A DNA stretch of 64,000 nucleotides from Anaerolineales bacterium (GTDB lineage: Bacteria; Chloroflexota; Anaerolineae; 4572-78; J111): assembly GCA_015075185.1 (NCBI GenBank), contig JABTUW010000003.1, forward strand, positions 1,178,001-1,242,000. Direction: 5' to 3'. The position numbers and the translations under genes were made by a program. Under the pieces are notes generated by a model that saw nothing but the letters and a program-made list of their open reading frames with translations, searched no databases and had not been told where the DNA came from. Shown piece by piece: positions 41,769-50,597 of this stretch; within the stretch, counting starts at the first letter, position 1, and the number at the start of each line of letters is the position of its first letter.

Positions 41769-44700
41769 ATGGATGATTTAAAGAAGAACCCCGAGGATGA
41801 AGTCGAAGGTAACGAGATCGAGTCGCCGGCAGACGGCCCAATGCCCGATTGGATGCGCCTGGCAACCTCTGGCGGCAGCGGTAGTTCGTTGACCGAGGAG
41901 AATACACCCGCCTGGCTCAAATCAATTCGCTCTGGACAGGGTCTTTCCAAAGAGAAACCTACCGAGCCAGCCCAACCGGCTCCACCTCCGCCTCAAGCCG
42001 ACGACGACAGCATGTCGGATTTAGAACGACTGCTGGCTGAGGAGGGCATTGACCTGAGCACCGTCGCTGAAGAGCGCCCGGAAGGGGCCGGGGACATGTC
42101 GGCGCGGGATTGGCTGATTGCCACCTCCAGTGAAGAGATCATTCGCAATAAGCTTGGCGCTCAACCGGCTGAAGAAGAGGTTGCGCCGCCTCCAGTTCCA
42201 ACCAGCACGCCGCCCGATACTCCCCCATCCCCGCCTCAAGCCAGTGATGACAGCATGTCGGATTTGGAACGGCTGTTACGTGAAGAGGGTATTGAACTCG
42301 GCTCTGTCACCGAAGAGCGCCCGGAAGGGGCGAGCGGTATGTCTGCCCGTGATTGGCTGATTTCCACCTCCGGTGAGGAGATCATTCGTAATAAACTCGG
42401 CACTCAACCCCTTGAAGAAAAACCTGCGCCGCCCCCTGCTCCAGCTACCCCACCGCCCAGCTCATCTCTGAGCGACGACAAAATGGTGGTCGAGGAAGAC
42501 CTGCCCGATTGGTTGCAAGAAATTGCCGCTGATGCGTCGGAAGCCGAACCCTCTTTGGCCTTTGACACAGAGCTGACCGAGCCAGCCAGGACGACTGAGG
42601 AGGCGCAGTTCGTAGTTGAGGAAGAACTGCCCGATTGGTTGCGGGATATGGCCGAAGAACCGGCTGTGACCGGCGAAGCGGAAGCACCTTTAACTCCGGC
42701 TGCCCCCGCTTCCTTCGCAGACGATAAAATGGTGGTCGAAGAAGATTTACCTGACTGGCTAAAAGACGTTGCCGAAGAACCATCTGAAACAGATATACGA
42801 ACTGCTCCACAAGTTCAAACACCGCCGGTTTCCTCCATGGACGATGGCCTGGTAGTTGAAGAAGATTTACCGGACTGGTTACGTGAGGCTGCCGAGCCGG
42901 TAGCCGCAGATTTACCCGTACCCGATTGGACCGATTCAGCCCCCACTGAAGCAGACAAAATGGTAATCCAGGAGGATTTACCCGACTGGCTTCAGGAAAT
43001 CGCAGAAGAGCCAGTCCTCCCGGCCGAGCTTAGTTTAACCGAGTTGACTGCATCGACTCTGCCCTTCCAGGCCGAAGATAAAACAGTGATCGAAGAGGAT
43101 TTACCGGATTGGCTGCGTGAAGCCGCTACCGATTCCGTCGCAGCTCCTGAGCCGGAATTACCCCCATCCCCACCGACTCCGACCAGTGCCGACAAGATGG
43201 TTGTCGAGGAAGACCTGCCTGATTGGCTGCGCGAAGTCGAAGTTGGTAGCAGCGAATCTGAGGTCATAGTGGCCCCAACCGAGTTAAGCGACGTCATCGC
43301 TGATCTGGGTGAGGCTGAGGGTGATGAAGATTTACCCGACTGGTTGCGTGAAGTGGAGGTCAGCAGTCTTGAAGATAACCTGGCTTTGCCCCTGGTAAAA
43401 CCTGGGGCCGAAGTGCCCTCCGAAGCAGACTTTACCATCAGCACGCCGCTGGGGGATGAGGAGCTTGACCTGCTCGACGAAGAAGATTTACCGGCCTGGT
43501 TAAAAGAAGTGCAAGAGCGTAACGGCCAAGAACCGAGCGATGTTTCAGCCCTTCCAACAGGTGCCCCAATAGACAGTTCCGGGTTAATTGAGGAAGCAGA
43601 GTTACCCGACTGGTTGCGTGAAGCTCAGGAAGAAACGACTCCTCTGGCTTTTGAAGAGGGGGAGCCGGTAGCCCCAGCAGAAGACCAAATAATGGGCGAC
43701 GAAGAGCTGCCAGATTGGTTACGCAAAGAACAGTTTGCCCTCGACGAACCATTTGAAGCGTCAGAACCGAGCCCGGAAACCCTGATCGAGACCGTCGCCG
43801 AAAGTGACATGGTTGTAGCTGAGGATCTGCCTGATTGGCTGCAAGAAGTTCAAGAAGAAACGCCGGAGGAAGAAATACCTCTTGAAGCGGAGATACCCGC
43901 TCCAATTCCGGCGGTTAGCCCCACCCGCCTCGACACCGACGAACTGGTAGACGAAGAAGGTCTGCCCGATTGGCTGCGCGAGGCCGCTGAAGAAGAAGAA
44001 GAGGAAGCTGAGCCGCTGCTGGCCGAAGAAGCGCCGGCACCGGTTCCGGTAACCAGCCCGCCCTCCCTTGATGTAGATGTTATGATAGACGAAGAAGGTC
44101 TGCCCGATTGGCTGCGCGAGGTAGCCGAAGAAGAAGAGGAAGAGGAAGCGGAGCCGCTGCTGGCCGAAGAAGTGTCCTCGGCCCCTGAGCCGATCTTTAT
44201 AGCTGGTGAAACTGTGGCTGTCGCAGTCGAGGCAGAAGAAATCGAAGAGGCAGCGCCGGTTGAAGAAATGGCGGAGGAGGAGGAAATCGCTCCGGTGAGC
44301 CAGCCTGAGCCTGAACCCGTTGCCGTGAGCGAACCTGAAAGTGTACCTGCTCCGAGTGGTATCCCTGACTGGCTGCAAAAGCTGCGCCAAGTTGACGAGG
44401 AAGAGATTGTGCCTGTGCCCGTCGCCCCTATGCCGTTGCCAGCTCCGGTGGCTGTGGCCAGACCCACACCTCAGCCCGTGTACGCCCAAGCAGTAGCAGT
44501 CCCGTCCCCCGATATACCGGCTGACGCGGAAGAGCGTCTCAAACGCGCCCGAACGGCGCGCGATAAGGGTGACATTAATGAGGCGGTAGGTATTTACGAT
44601 TCGCTGGTGCTCAATGGGGTCTACCTGAACAAAATTATTGAGGATATGCAACAAAGCATTAAGCTGCATCCTGGCAACTATCTCCTCTATCAATTGATGG

Positions 44701-44777
44701 GCGATGCCATGATGCGCGATGGCCGTTTACAAAGCGCCCTCAATGCCTACCGCGAGGCCCTCTCAAAACTATCATAA
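41769..44777 (+). CDS. Acidic LPDWL-repeat protein with C-terminal TPR
   Basis: A 1002-residue, very acidic, probably disordered protein. The motif E-[DEG]-L-P-[DA]-W-L followed by a charged stretch recurs about 14 times between residues 240 and 790, with looser forms 'MPDWM', 'TPAWLK', 'ARDWLI' and a final 'IPDWLQK'. Near the N-terminus two tandem ~60-residue units share 'SMSDLERLL', 'EERPEGA' and 'EEIIRNKLG'. The last 80 residues form TPR-like helices ('RLKRARTARDKGDINEAVGIYDSL'). No signal peptide or membrane segment is seen, so it is cytoplasmic. Regular short Trp motifs suggest a multivalent docking scaffold (inference). No catalytic domain is present. Confidence 0.88.
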   Translation: MDDLKKNPEDEVEGNEIESPADGPMPDWMRLATSGGSGSSLTEENTPAWLKSIRSGQGLSKEKPTEPAQPAPPPPQADDDSMSDLERLLAEEGIDLSTVAEERPEGAGDMSARDWLIATSSEEIIRNKLGAQPAEEEVAPPPVPTSTPPDTPPSPPQASDDSMSDLERLLREEGIELGSVTEERPEGASGMSARDWLISTSGEEIIRNKLGTQPLEEKPAPPPAPATPPPSSSLSDDKMVVEEDLPDWLQEIAADASEAEPSLAFDTELTEPARTTEEAQFVVEEELPDWLRDMAEEPAVTGEAEAPLTPAAPASFADDKMVVEEDLPDWLKDVAEEPSETDIRTAPQVQTPPVSSMDDGLVVEEDLPDWLREAAEPVAADLPVPDWTDSAPTEADKMVIQEDLPDWLQEIAEEPVLPAELSLTELTASTLPFQAEDKTVIEEDLPDWLREAATDSVAAPEPELPPSPPTPTSADKMVVEEDLPDWLREVEVGSSESEVIVAPTELSDVIADLGEAEGDEDLPDWLREVEVSSLEDNLALPLVKPGAEVPSEADFTISTPLGDEELDLLDEEDLPAWLKEVQERNGQEPSDVSALPTGAPIDSSGLIEEAELPDWLREAQEETTPLAFEEGEPVAPAEDQIMGDEELPDWLRKEQFALDEPFEASEPSPETLIETVAESDMVVAEDLPDWLQEVQEETPEEEIPLEAEIPAPIPAVSPTRLDTDELVDEEGLPDWLREAAEEEEEEAEPLLAEEAPAPVPVTSPPSLDVDVMIDEEGLPDWLREVAEEEEEEEAEPLLAEEVSSAPEPIFIAGETVAVAVEAEEIEEAAPVEEMAEEEEIAPVSQPEPEPVAVSEPESVPAPSGIPDWLQKLRQVDEEEIVPVPVAPMPLPAPVAVARPTPQPVYAQAVAVPSPDIPADAEERLKRARTARDKGDINEAVGIYDSLVLNGVYLNKIIEDMQQSIKLHPGNYLLYQLMGDAMMRDGRLQSALNAYREALSKLS

Positions 44778-44820
44778 TAGCAGGGGTAGATTTTTGACCT
44801 GTCCCTCCTTTCTCAGATAG

Positions 44821-44850
44821 AAAAAAACCGGGGTAGTGCCCGGTTTTTTT
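44821..44850 (+). terminator. Rho-independent terminator after the LPDWL-repeat gene
   Basis: A perfect 12-base stem, AAAAAAACCGGG (44821-44832) with CCCGGTTTTTTT (44839-44850), has a 6-base loop. It lies 43 bases after the stop codon. Confidence 0.9.
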
Positions 44851-44861
44851 ATGGGCAAAAT

Positions 44862-44890
44862 TTGTCAACTCTGCCGTCCTCTGATATGCT
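44862..44890 (+). promoter_or_regulatory. Promoter of the ndk operon
   Basis: TTGTCA (44862-44867) and TATGCT (44885-44890) are spaced by 17 bases and begin 11 bases after the upstream terminator. The GTG start of ndk is 48 bases downstream. Confidence 0.6.
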
Positions 44891-44937
44891 GGACTGTCTC
44901 AGATTTTAATATATTCATAATTTTCCAGGAGACTACG

Positions 44938-45387
44938 GTGGAACGAACGCTGATTATTATCAAACCCGACGGGGTTGAGCGAGGTCTGAATGGCCCGATC
45001 ATTACCCGTTTTGAACAGCGCGGCTTGAAAATTGTTGGGATGAAGATGCTGCACGTATCGGACAAATTGGCCCGGATGCATTATGCTGTTCACGAAGGCA
45101 AATCTTTTTTTGAACCCTTGATTCAATACATCACCTCTGCTCCGGTCGTAGCATTCGCGTTGGAAGGGCCGCAGGCGGTTCAGGCGGCGCGCAATACCAT
45201 CGGCGCGACCAAACCGGTTGAGGCTGCCGCCGGCTCGATCCGGGGTGATTTTGCCATGATGGTCGGGCGCAACCTGGTCCACGGCTCGGACAGCCCGGAA
45301 AACGGTGCGGCTGAAATTGCCCTGTGGTTTAACGAGTCTGAATTAATCAGCTATGACCGGGCTTTGGATCGCTGGATCTTGGAGTAG
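44938..45387 (+). CDS. ndk: Nucleoside diphosphate kinase
   Basis: A 149-residue enzyme that transfers phosphate between nucleoside tri- and diphosphates. The start is GTG at 44938, preceded by AGGAG; the upstream ATG at 44836 lies in the terminator and is not used. Marks are 'TLIIIKPDGVERGL' at the start, 'HYAVHEGKSFFEPLIQYI', and the active-site 'NLVHGSDSPENGAAEI' with the phospho-histidine. Length is normal. It leads a four-gene operon with two small uncharacterised genes and nnr. Confidence 0.95.
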   Translation: MERTLIIIKPDGVERGLNGPIITRFEQRGLKIVGMKMLHVSDKLARMHYAVHEGKSFFEPLIQYITSAPVVAFALEGPQAVQAARNTIGATKPVEAAAGSIRGDFAMMVGRNLVHGSDSPENGAAEIALWFNESELISYDRALDRWILE

Positions 45388-45412
45388 TCGTACAGATAGA
45401 AGGAGATTATTT

Positions 45413-46021
45413 ATGGCCAATGAGGCAGCTACACCCTCCAACCAAAGTGAAATCAATGTCACCGGCCAGAGTGTCAATAATATCCAGGCTGATCATGTCA
45501 ACGTGCGTTATGGCCGCACCGGCGATATTAAGGCCAATACGGTGACTGTTTCCCAGGCCGGGGCCGACCATATTGAAGGCAGCACCGTCGAACTGCGCCA
45601 GGCTGGAGCCAAAACTGTAAAAGGCTATCATGTCACCATCCGGCAGGGAGGGGTTGTGGAAGCCAGGGCCGATACCCTCTCTGTGAGCCAAGGGGGGGTA
45701 GTCTTTGCCGAAACCAAAGAGGCTAACCTGACTACCTCCAGCGCCGGGGCGATTCTGGCTAATGGCAATGTCACGCTAGATCAGAGCAGTGTCAAAGCTG
45801 TCTTGACCCGGGGTGAGGTCAAGATGGACCAGAGCGGCAGCGGGGTGGTGCTGGCCCGGCGAGTTTCAACCGGGAGCAATACCGGCGTTATTTTGATGAT
45901 TGCCGGGCGGGTTGACGGTCCGGTCAATGCGGTGTTTGGCCCGGCCGCCGGGGCGGCTTTTGGTGCAGCCTTTGCTCTGGCTATTGGCTTGATTTTGTGG
46001 ATCAGACGGCGGCTGGGGTAA
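45413..46021 (+). CDS. Bactofilin-like repeat protein with C-terminal membrane anchor
   Basis: A 202-residue protein. The start at 45413 has AAGGAG; a longer frame from 45353 overlaps ndk and is rejected. Residues 25-165 contain short, regular alternating hydrophobic and polar units ('VTVSQAGADHIEG', 'TVELRQAGAKTVKG', 'VTIRQGGVVEARAD'), typical of a right-handed beta-helix as in bactofilins and DUF583-like proteins. A single transmembrane helix ('AAGAAFGAAFALAIGLILW') and basic tail close the protein. Unlike true bactofilins it is membrane anchored at the C-terminus. It may form a patch on the membrane (inference). Confidence 0.65.
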   Translation: MANEAATPSNQSEINVTGQSVNNIQADHVNVRYGRTGDIKANTVTVSQAGADHIEGSTVELRQAGAKTVKGYHVTIRQGGVVEARADTLSVSQGGVVFAETKEANLTTSSAGAILANGNVTLDQSSVKAVLTRGEVKMDQSGSGVVLARRVSTGSNTGVILMIAGRVDGPVNAVFGPAAGAAFGAAFALAIGLILWIRRRLG

Positions 46022-46040
46022 AGTTGTCAAAGGATTGACC

Positions 46041-46328
46041 ATGCAAAAAACCATCTTGCGGTTGATGTGGCCCTATTTGCAGCGCTATCTGGCCAAACAT
46101 GCTGCCGATTACCTGGAGCAACGGCGTCAGCAGAAACGCCAACTGAAAGAGGAGACTCGCCTGGCCGAACTGGCTCAGGATTTATCGCCAGCCATGTCCG
46201 CCGAACCCGGCGCAGGCCCACCGTCGAAGCTTTTGACAGCCAATGCTGTCTGGTATACCCTGGCCGGCGTTCTGCTGGGGAGTGCGCTGGCAGTGATTCT
46301 GGCAAACGTACTGCGAGAAGAAACCTGA
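46041..46328 (+). CDS. Small membrane-anchored hypothetical protein
   Basis: A 95-residue protein, start at 46041 with a GGA site ('MQKTILRLMWPYLQRYLAKH'). It has an amphipathic, charged N-terminal region with a likely coiled coil ('DYLEQRRQQKRQLKEETRLAELA') and one C-terminal transmembrane helix ('VWYTLAGVLLGSALAVILANVL'). No family is recognised. It sits 20 bases after the bactofilin-like gene and its stop overlaps the nnr start, so it belongs to the operon. Confidence 0.7.
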   Translation: MQKTILRLMWPYLQRYLAKHAADYLEQRRQQKRQLKEETRLAELAQDLSPAMSAEPGAGPPSKLLTANAVWYTLAGVLLGSALAVILANVLREET

Positions 46329-48004
46329 TGTATATTGTTACCACCCAACAAATGCAGGCCGCCGAGAAGACGGCCGACACCGCCGACTTGAGCTACGAGC
46401 AGATGATGGAGAACGCCGGCCACGCTGTGGCCGAGGCGATTGCAGCCCAATTTGACATCAGCGGAGTGCGCGTTCTGGTCCTGGTTGGACCGGGCAACAA
46501 TGGTGGCGACGGGCTGGTGGTCGCCCGTTACCTGGCCCAGATGGGAGCTACGGTCACGGTCTATGTGTGGCAGCGCCAGACCAATGGCGACAAGAATTGG
46601 GCTTTGCTGGATGCTGCTGGTGTGGAGAAGGTTATGAGCAGCGACTCCGACAGCCAGGCTCACCTGGCTCACCTGTTGGCTGAGTCAGGGGTGATTGTAG
46701 ATGCGCTGCTGGGCACGGGTGTCTCCCGGCCTATCGAGGGTAGCCTGGCCGAGTTGTTGGATCAGGTCAAAACGGTGGTGGCTGAGCGGCGCGGTCTGGA
46801 GGAAGGAACGTTGGTAGAACCGGCCCGGCCTGTGCTCGATTCCGAGTTTGGCCCGGTAATTGTGGCCGTGGATGTCCCCTCCGGCCTCAACAGCGACACC
46901 GGCGCGGTTGATCCCCATACCCTGACGGCCGACTTGACCGTAACATTGGCTGCGGTCAAACGAGGCCATATCTTGCTGTCCGGTCCCGAAGTGACCGGCC
47001 AACTGATAGTGGGCGAAATTGGCTTAACCGACGAGCATTACCCGAAAGATGTAACTTTAGAAATGGCTACCCCGGCCAAAGTGGCAGCGCTGCTGCCGCC
47101 GCGTCCGGTCAGCGCCCACAAGGGCACGTTTGGGACGGCCTTGCTTGTGGCCGGTTCGATGAGTTATACCGGCGCGGCGATCCTGGCGGGGCAGGCGGCC
47201 ACTCGCAGCGGCGCGGGCCTGGTCACGCTGGCTCCACCCCAGGTGATCCATCCGATTGTGGCTTCACGCCTGGCCGAAGCCACTTATATCCCTTTACCCC
47301 ATGCGGAAGGGGCCATTGCCCCGGAGGCGGCCCGGCTTTTATTCTCAAAATTAGATGGCATAGACGCGATGCTAATTGGGCCGGGTTTGAGTCAGGCAGC
47401 GCCGACCGTGGCTTTTTTGAAAGAGTTCCTTTCCGGAAAAGCCGGGTTGCCCCAGCGGACCGTGGGATTTCGCCAGCCGGAAACTGAAACCCCTTCGCCG
47501 GATGAAAGCCCCTCCATCCCCCCCCTCATCGTTGACGCCGATGCGCTCAATATTTTGGCCGGACTGGAAAAGTGGTGGCAGCTCTTGCCCTCTGACTGTG
47601 TTCTCACCCCCCATCCCGGCGAAATGGCCCGGTTGATGGGGAGCAGCATCAAAGATGTTCAGGCGCGGCGTTTGGAAATTGCCGGAGAAATGGCTAAACG
47701 GTGGCAGCAGGTGGTGCTCCTGAAAGGGGCGCATACGGTTGTTGCTGCGCCGGACGGCCGGGTGATGGTCTTGCCCTTTGCCAACCCGGCCCTGGCCAAG
47801 GCCGGTTCCGGTGACGTGCTGGCCGGGGCTATTGTCGGTTTACGAGCGCAGGGACTGGGGGCATTCGAGGCGGCTGTGGCCGGGGCTTACCTGCACGGTT
47901 TGGCGGGTGAACTGGCCCGTGAGAATCTGGGTGCGACTGGGGTCATCGCCGGGGATTTGGTGGGTTTTTTGCCATTGGCCATTCGGGAAGTGTGTGGAGA
48001 GTAA
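46328..48004 (+). CDS. nnr: Bifunctional NAD(P)H-hydrate epimerase / dehydratase
   Basis: A 558-residue metabolite-repair enzyme that restores hydrated NAD(P)H. The ATG at 46328 overlaps the upstream stop by one base (TGATG). The N-terminal YjeF epimerase domain (1-220) has 'YEQMMENAGHAVAEA' and 'VLVGPGNNGGDGLVVARYL'. The C-terminal ADP-dependent dehydratase (about 235-550) has 'SAHKGTFGTALLVAGS', 'LTPHPGEMARL' and the catalytic 'KAGSGDVLAGAIVG'. Both active sites look intact. The linker carries an extra segment rich in Glu and Arg near residue 150. A terminator follows. Confidence 0.95.
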   Translation: MYIVTTQQMQAAEKTADTADLSYEQMMENAGHAVAEAIAAQFDISGVRVLVLVGPGNNGGDGLVVARYLAQMGATVTVYVWQRQTNGDKNWALLDAAGVEKVMSSDSDSQAHLAHLLAESGVIVDALLGTGVSRPIEGSLAELLDQVKTVVAERRGLEEGTLVEPARPVLDSEFGPVIVAVDVPSGLNSDTGAVDPHTLTADLTVTLAAVKRGHILLSGPEVTGQLIVGEIGLTDEHYPKDVTLEMATPAKVAALLPPRPVSAHKGTFGTALLVAGSMSYTGAAILAGQAATRSGAGLVTLAPPQVIHPIVASRLAEATYIPLPHAEGAIAPEAARLLFSKLDGIDAMLIGPGLSQAAPTVAFLKEFLSGKAGLPQRTVGFRQPETETPSPDESPSIPPLIVDADALNILAGLEKWWQLLPSDCVLTPHPGEMARLMGSSIKDVQARRLEIAGEMAKRWQQVVLLKGAHTVVAAPDGRVMVLPFANPALAKAGSGDVLAGAIVGLRAQGLGAFEAAVAGAYLHGLAGELARENLGATGVIAGDLVGFLPLAIREVCGE

Positions 48005-48020
48005 GAATCGGTCAAAAGGA

Positions 48021-48049
48021 AAAGGGCGCCCGGAGGTGGGCGCCCCTTT
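48021..48049 (+). terminator. Terminator after nnr
   Basis: A GC-rich stem (arms GGGCGCCC at 48024-48031 and 48038-48045) with flanking A-run and T-run forms a rho-independent terminator about 17 bases after the nnr stop. The wider arms pair with one bulged base. Confidence 0.75.
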
Positions 48050-48201
48050 CAGCGATGATTGGAAACAAACTAAAGACTGTAGGGATTATCTAAAGGGTAA
48101 CACCGAATTGTTATGAAAGTATTAAGGCAAATTTAAGGTTCAGTTAAGCTTTTACCTCATAGACAGCGGACCACAAAAGTTGGAACCGTAACCTTTAGAT
48201 A

Positions 48202-48239
48202 AAACAAGAGGCGAGGGATCTTTTCCTCGCCTCTTGTTT
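48202..48239 (-). terminator. Terminator of the YtxH-type gene
   Basis: Perfect 15-base arms (48202-48216 and 48225-48239) with an 8-base loop; on the minus strand a T-rich tail follows. It lies 15 bases beyond the stop of the YtxH-like gene. Confidence 0.85.
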
Positions 48240-48253
48240 AGATCGTAGATTAT

Positions 48254-48628
48254 TTAAGCGTCTGCCGCATTATCTTTGGCACGATTGAGTGCTTGGGAGA
48301 CCGTCTCTTTACCCCGGCTGATTGCTTCCGAAGCGGTGTGTTTGCTTTTCTCCAGGGTCTCTTTGCCCTTCTCTTGCAAACCCGCGACCTGGCCTTGCAA
48401 ATGGGTCACCTGCTCTTGCAGTGAGGCCAGTTGGGACTGGGCTCGCTGGCGAGCTTCCATCATCCCTTCTTCCGCCCGATCTTTGAATTCAAGACTTTTG
48501 TCACGCAGTTGGGCCCGGGTTTCCTCGCCTGACTGCGGGGCCAGCAACAGGGCTAAAGCTGCTCCCACCAAACCGCCAATTACCAAACCGGCAAAAAATT
48601 CGACGCCGCCACTATTTTGGTCTGACAT
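48254..48628 (-). CDS. YtxH-domain envelope stress-type protein
   Basis: A 124-residue protein with one N-terminal hydrophobic helix ('FFAGLVIGGLVGAALALLLAPQSGEETR', about 10-37), then a long charged coiled coil rich in Gln, Glu, Lys and Ala. The 'LLLAPQSGEETR' junction is the YtxH/gas-vesicle-G type hallmark. Members are small membrane-anchored proteins induced by general stress in some bacteria (family knowledge). AAAGGAG precedes the ATG. It shares an operon with the membrane protein at 48674-49156. Confidence 0.8.
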   Translation of the reverse strand: MSDQNSGGVEFFAGLVIGGLVGAALALLLAPQSGEETRAQLRDKSLEFKDRAEEGMMEARQRAQSQLASLQEQVTHLQGQVAGLQEKGKETLEKSKHTASEAISRGKETVSQALNRAKDNAADA

Positions 48629-48673
48629 AATTTGTTACTCCTTTCAGTTTTACCTCACCATTATAAGTTAAAG

Positions 48674-49156
48674 CTAGCGCCGGAAGAGAGTACGAAAGAC
48701 AGCTCTTACTCCTGCAACGGCGCTCGCCGTAGTAATCACAGGTTTTACTGCCTGCTCGGATAAAAAGGCCGTAGTGCCACGAGCCGTGTGCAGGGTGGAC
48801 TGCACTTGAGCCAGCATCGGCTTGATTTCCCGGTTGAGCATTCCTATCAGATCATTGATTTTGAGCACCAGATAAACGGTAACCACAACCAAGGCAATCA
48901 ATAGTAGTATAACTAGAAAAGCACCCAAGCCCAAAAAGATAATGAAAATATCACGTAAAACTGCGGCAACTGGGGGATTCAAGAAAAGCCAGACCCCGAG
49001 TCCGCCAAAGATGAGAATCACAACGACAGCAGTGATAATCCCATAAATAATCGGACGTTTATCCACCGGCTTCGGTGAAAGTTCGGCCCAGCGATGATCT
49101 GCTTCAGCATTGTAATAAGCCTCGCTTGCGACGGGGGCAAAAGTTTCTTCAGGCAT
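48674..49156 (-). CDS. Hypothetical membrane protein (two transmembrane helices)
   Basis: About 160 residues. ATG at 49156 is preferred over GTG at 49162 by ribosome-site spacing. Two strongly hydrophobic helices lie at about 37-60 and 67-98, followed by a charged amphipathic region with 'LIGMLNREIKPMLAQVQSTLHTARG', similar to small DUF948-like envelope proteins. No catalytic motif. It lies 45 bases upstream of the YtxH-type gene on the same strand, and DUF948/YtxH pairs are common, which supports a joint envelope role (inference). Confidence 0.7.
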   Translation of the reverse strand: MPEETFAPVASEAYYNAEADHRWAELSPKPVDKRPIIYGIITAVVVILIFGGLGVWLFLNPPVAAVLRDIFIIFLGLGAFLVILLLIALVVVTVYLVLKINDLIGMLNREIKPMLAQVQSTLHTARGTTAFLSEQAVKPVITTASAVAGVRAVFRTLFRR

Positions 49157-49243
49157 GTCCACTTTTCTCGATAATTATTAATGAGATTAGTCTGAGCATT
49201 CTAACATGATCCCGCGTTCTGAGAAAATTATCACCACGCTGAT

Positions 49244-49492
49244 TTAAACTTTCAACCATTTCATCAGGAACAAGCTGATCCAACTGGCGAGCGTAGCCTC
49301 AACCACGTGTACAGAGCCAATCATAAAGACATCCTGCTCCAACAAATTACCCAACGCCTGCCCAATCCCAAAGCCGATAATCCCGGTTAAAAAGTAGATA
49401 ATTAAATCCCGGATGGTTTTGCCCTGCCAGAAATGAAAGAACGCGCCATAAATGCCACCCAACAAAAATGAGAGCAACAGATACGGGGCCAT
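49244..49492 (-). CDS. Small hypothetical membrane protein
   Basis: An 82-residue membrane protein with three hydrophobic segments ('YLLLSFLLGGIYGAFFHFW', 'LIIYFLTGIIGFGIGQALG', 'VVEATLASWISLFLMKWL'). The pattern of short helices with Gly and a His suggests a small integral protein of unknown role. Its start is three bases after the mnmA stop, so it is co-transcribed with mnmA. No ribosome site is obvious, which fits translational coupling. Confidence 0.7.
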   Translation of the reverse strand: MAPYLLLSFLLGGIYGAFFHFWQGKTIRDLIIYFLTGIIGFGIGQALGNLLEQDVFMIGSVHVVEATLASWISLFLMKWLKV

Positions 49493-49495
49493 AGA

Positions 49496-50590
49496 TCACT
49501 GGGGAGGAAGGGATTTCTCGATGATGCCGCCGCCAAGAACTTGATCGCCATCAAAAAACACAACTGCCTGCCCCGGAGTGATGTCACGCAGCGGCGACTC
49601 AAAGGCCAAGCGGGCGCGGGCGCCCGGCAGCGGGGTCAAAGTAGCTTCCACTTCCCTGGCCTTGTAGCGAATTTTGGCGGTAACTTGGATAGGTCCAGCC
49701 GGAGGATAACCGCGAATATAGGTCACCTGGCCAGCAGTCAACTCAGTGTGGCCCAACTCGGCCAGGCTGCCGACGATCAGGCTGTTGCTGGTGGTATCCA
49801 AACGCAGGACATACAGCGGTTCGGGCGCGGCCAAGCCCAAACCCTTGCGCTGGCCGATGGTATAGAAGGCCAGGCCCTGATGCTGGCCTAATACTTTACC
49901 GCTGCTGTTAACAATCGGGCCAGGCTGGACCACTTCCGGGGCGCGGCGCTGCAAAAAGGCGCGATAATCACCCTGGCCCAAAAAGCACAAATCCTGGCTG
50001 TCGGGCCGGTTGAAAACGGGCAGCCGCTTGGCTTCGGCAATTTGGCGGATTTCGGCTTTGGTGTGCCGCCCTAGCGGGAAGATAACCCGAGCAAGACGGT
50101 CTTGAGTTAGGGTGTACAAAATGTAGCTCTGATCTTTAGACGGATCAATGCCTTTAAGCAACTGAAAAGCGTCATTGCTGCCCCGCTGTACCCAGGCATA
50201 GTGGCCTGTGGCCAAGTAATCACCGCCGAGGCTGATCGCTTCCTTCAGCAGCTTGTCAAAGCGAATATCGCGATTGCAGACCACGCAAGGATTGGGGGTC
50301 ACGCCCTGAGCGTAGCCCTCGATAAAGAAGTCAACGACGGTCTGCTTGAAGGCTTCCTTGTAGTCACGAACGTAGAAAGGGATGCCGAGTTGATCGGCGA
50401 CGCGGCGAGCATCGGCGACGGCATCGGGGGTGCAGCAGCGATTGGCTGCTCCGCCCGCCTCGGCCCACAGCCGCAGCATCAAGCCGATGACTTCATAGCC
50501 CTGCTCAACCAGCAGCGCCGCCGCCACCGAACTATCCACGCCGCCGCTCATGGCGACGACGACTCTTTTGGTGGTACCATTATCTCTCAT
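49496..50590 (-). CDS. mnmA: tRNA-specific 2-thiouridylase MnmA
   Basis: A 364-residue enzyme that adds sulfur to U34 of Lys, Glu and Gln tRNAs. The PP-loop is 'VAMSGGVDSSVAAALL', the catalytic Cys lies in 'TPNPCVVCNRDI', and 'FNRPDSQDLCFLGQGDYRAF' carries the second conserved Cys. C-terminal beta barrels are complete. ATG at 50590 is used; a TTG lies one codon earlier. No Shine-Dalgarno sequence is seen because the region directly upstream is an inserted-looking repeat. The cysteine desulfurase that would supply sulfur is the next gene but one upstream, separated by the GxxExxY unit. Confidence 0.95.
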   Translation of the reverse strand: MRDNGTTKRVVVAMSGGVDSSVAAALLVEQGYEVIGLMLRLWAEAGGAANRCCTPDAVADARRVADQLGIPFYVRDYKEAFKQTVVDFFIEGYAQGVTPNPCVVCNRDIRFDKLLKEAISLGGDYLATGHYAWVQRGSNDAFQLLKGIDPSKDQSYILYTLTQDRLARVIFPLGRHTKAEIRQIAEAKRLPVFNRPDSQDLCFLGQGDYRAFLQRRAPEVVQPGPIVNSSGKVLGQHQGLAFYTIGQRKGLGLAAPEPLYVLRLDTTSNSLIVGSLAELGHTELTAGQVTYIRGYPPAGPIQVTAKIRYKAREVEATLTPLPGARARLAFESPLRDITPGQAVVFFDGDQVLGGGIIEKSLPPQ

Positions 50591-50597
50591 CAAACAT

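Noticed and set aside
43761..44693. Long antisense frame (310 codons) opposite the LPDWL-repeat gene
   Set aside because: It mirrors the Glu-rich codon bias of the real gene and has no ribosome site or recognisable domain.
48050..48201. Possible small RNA between the two terminators
   Set aside because: No clear promoter or conserved stem is seen in this AT-rich stretch; it looks like plain spacer.
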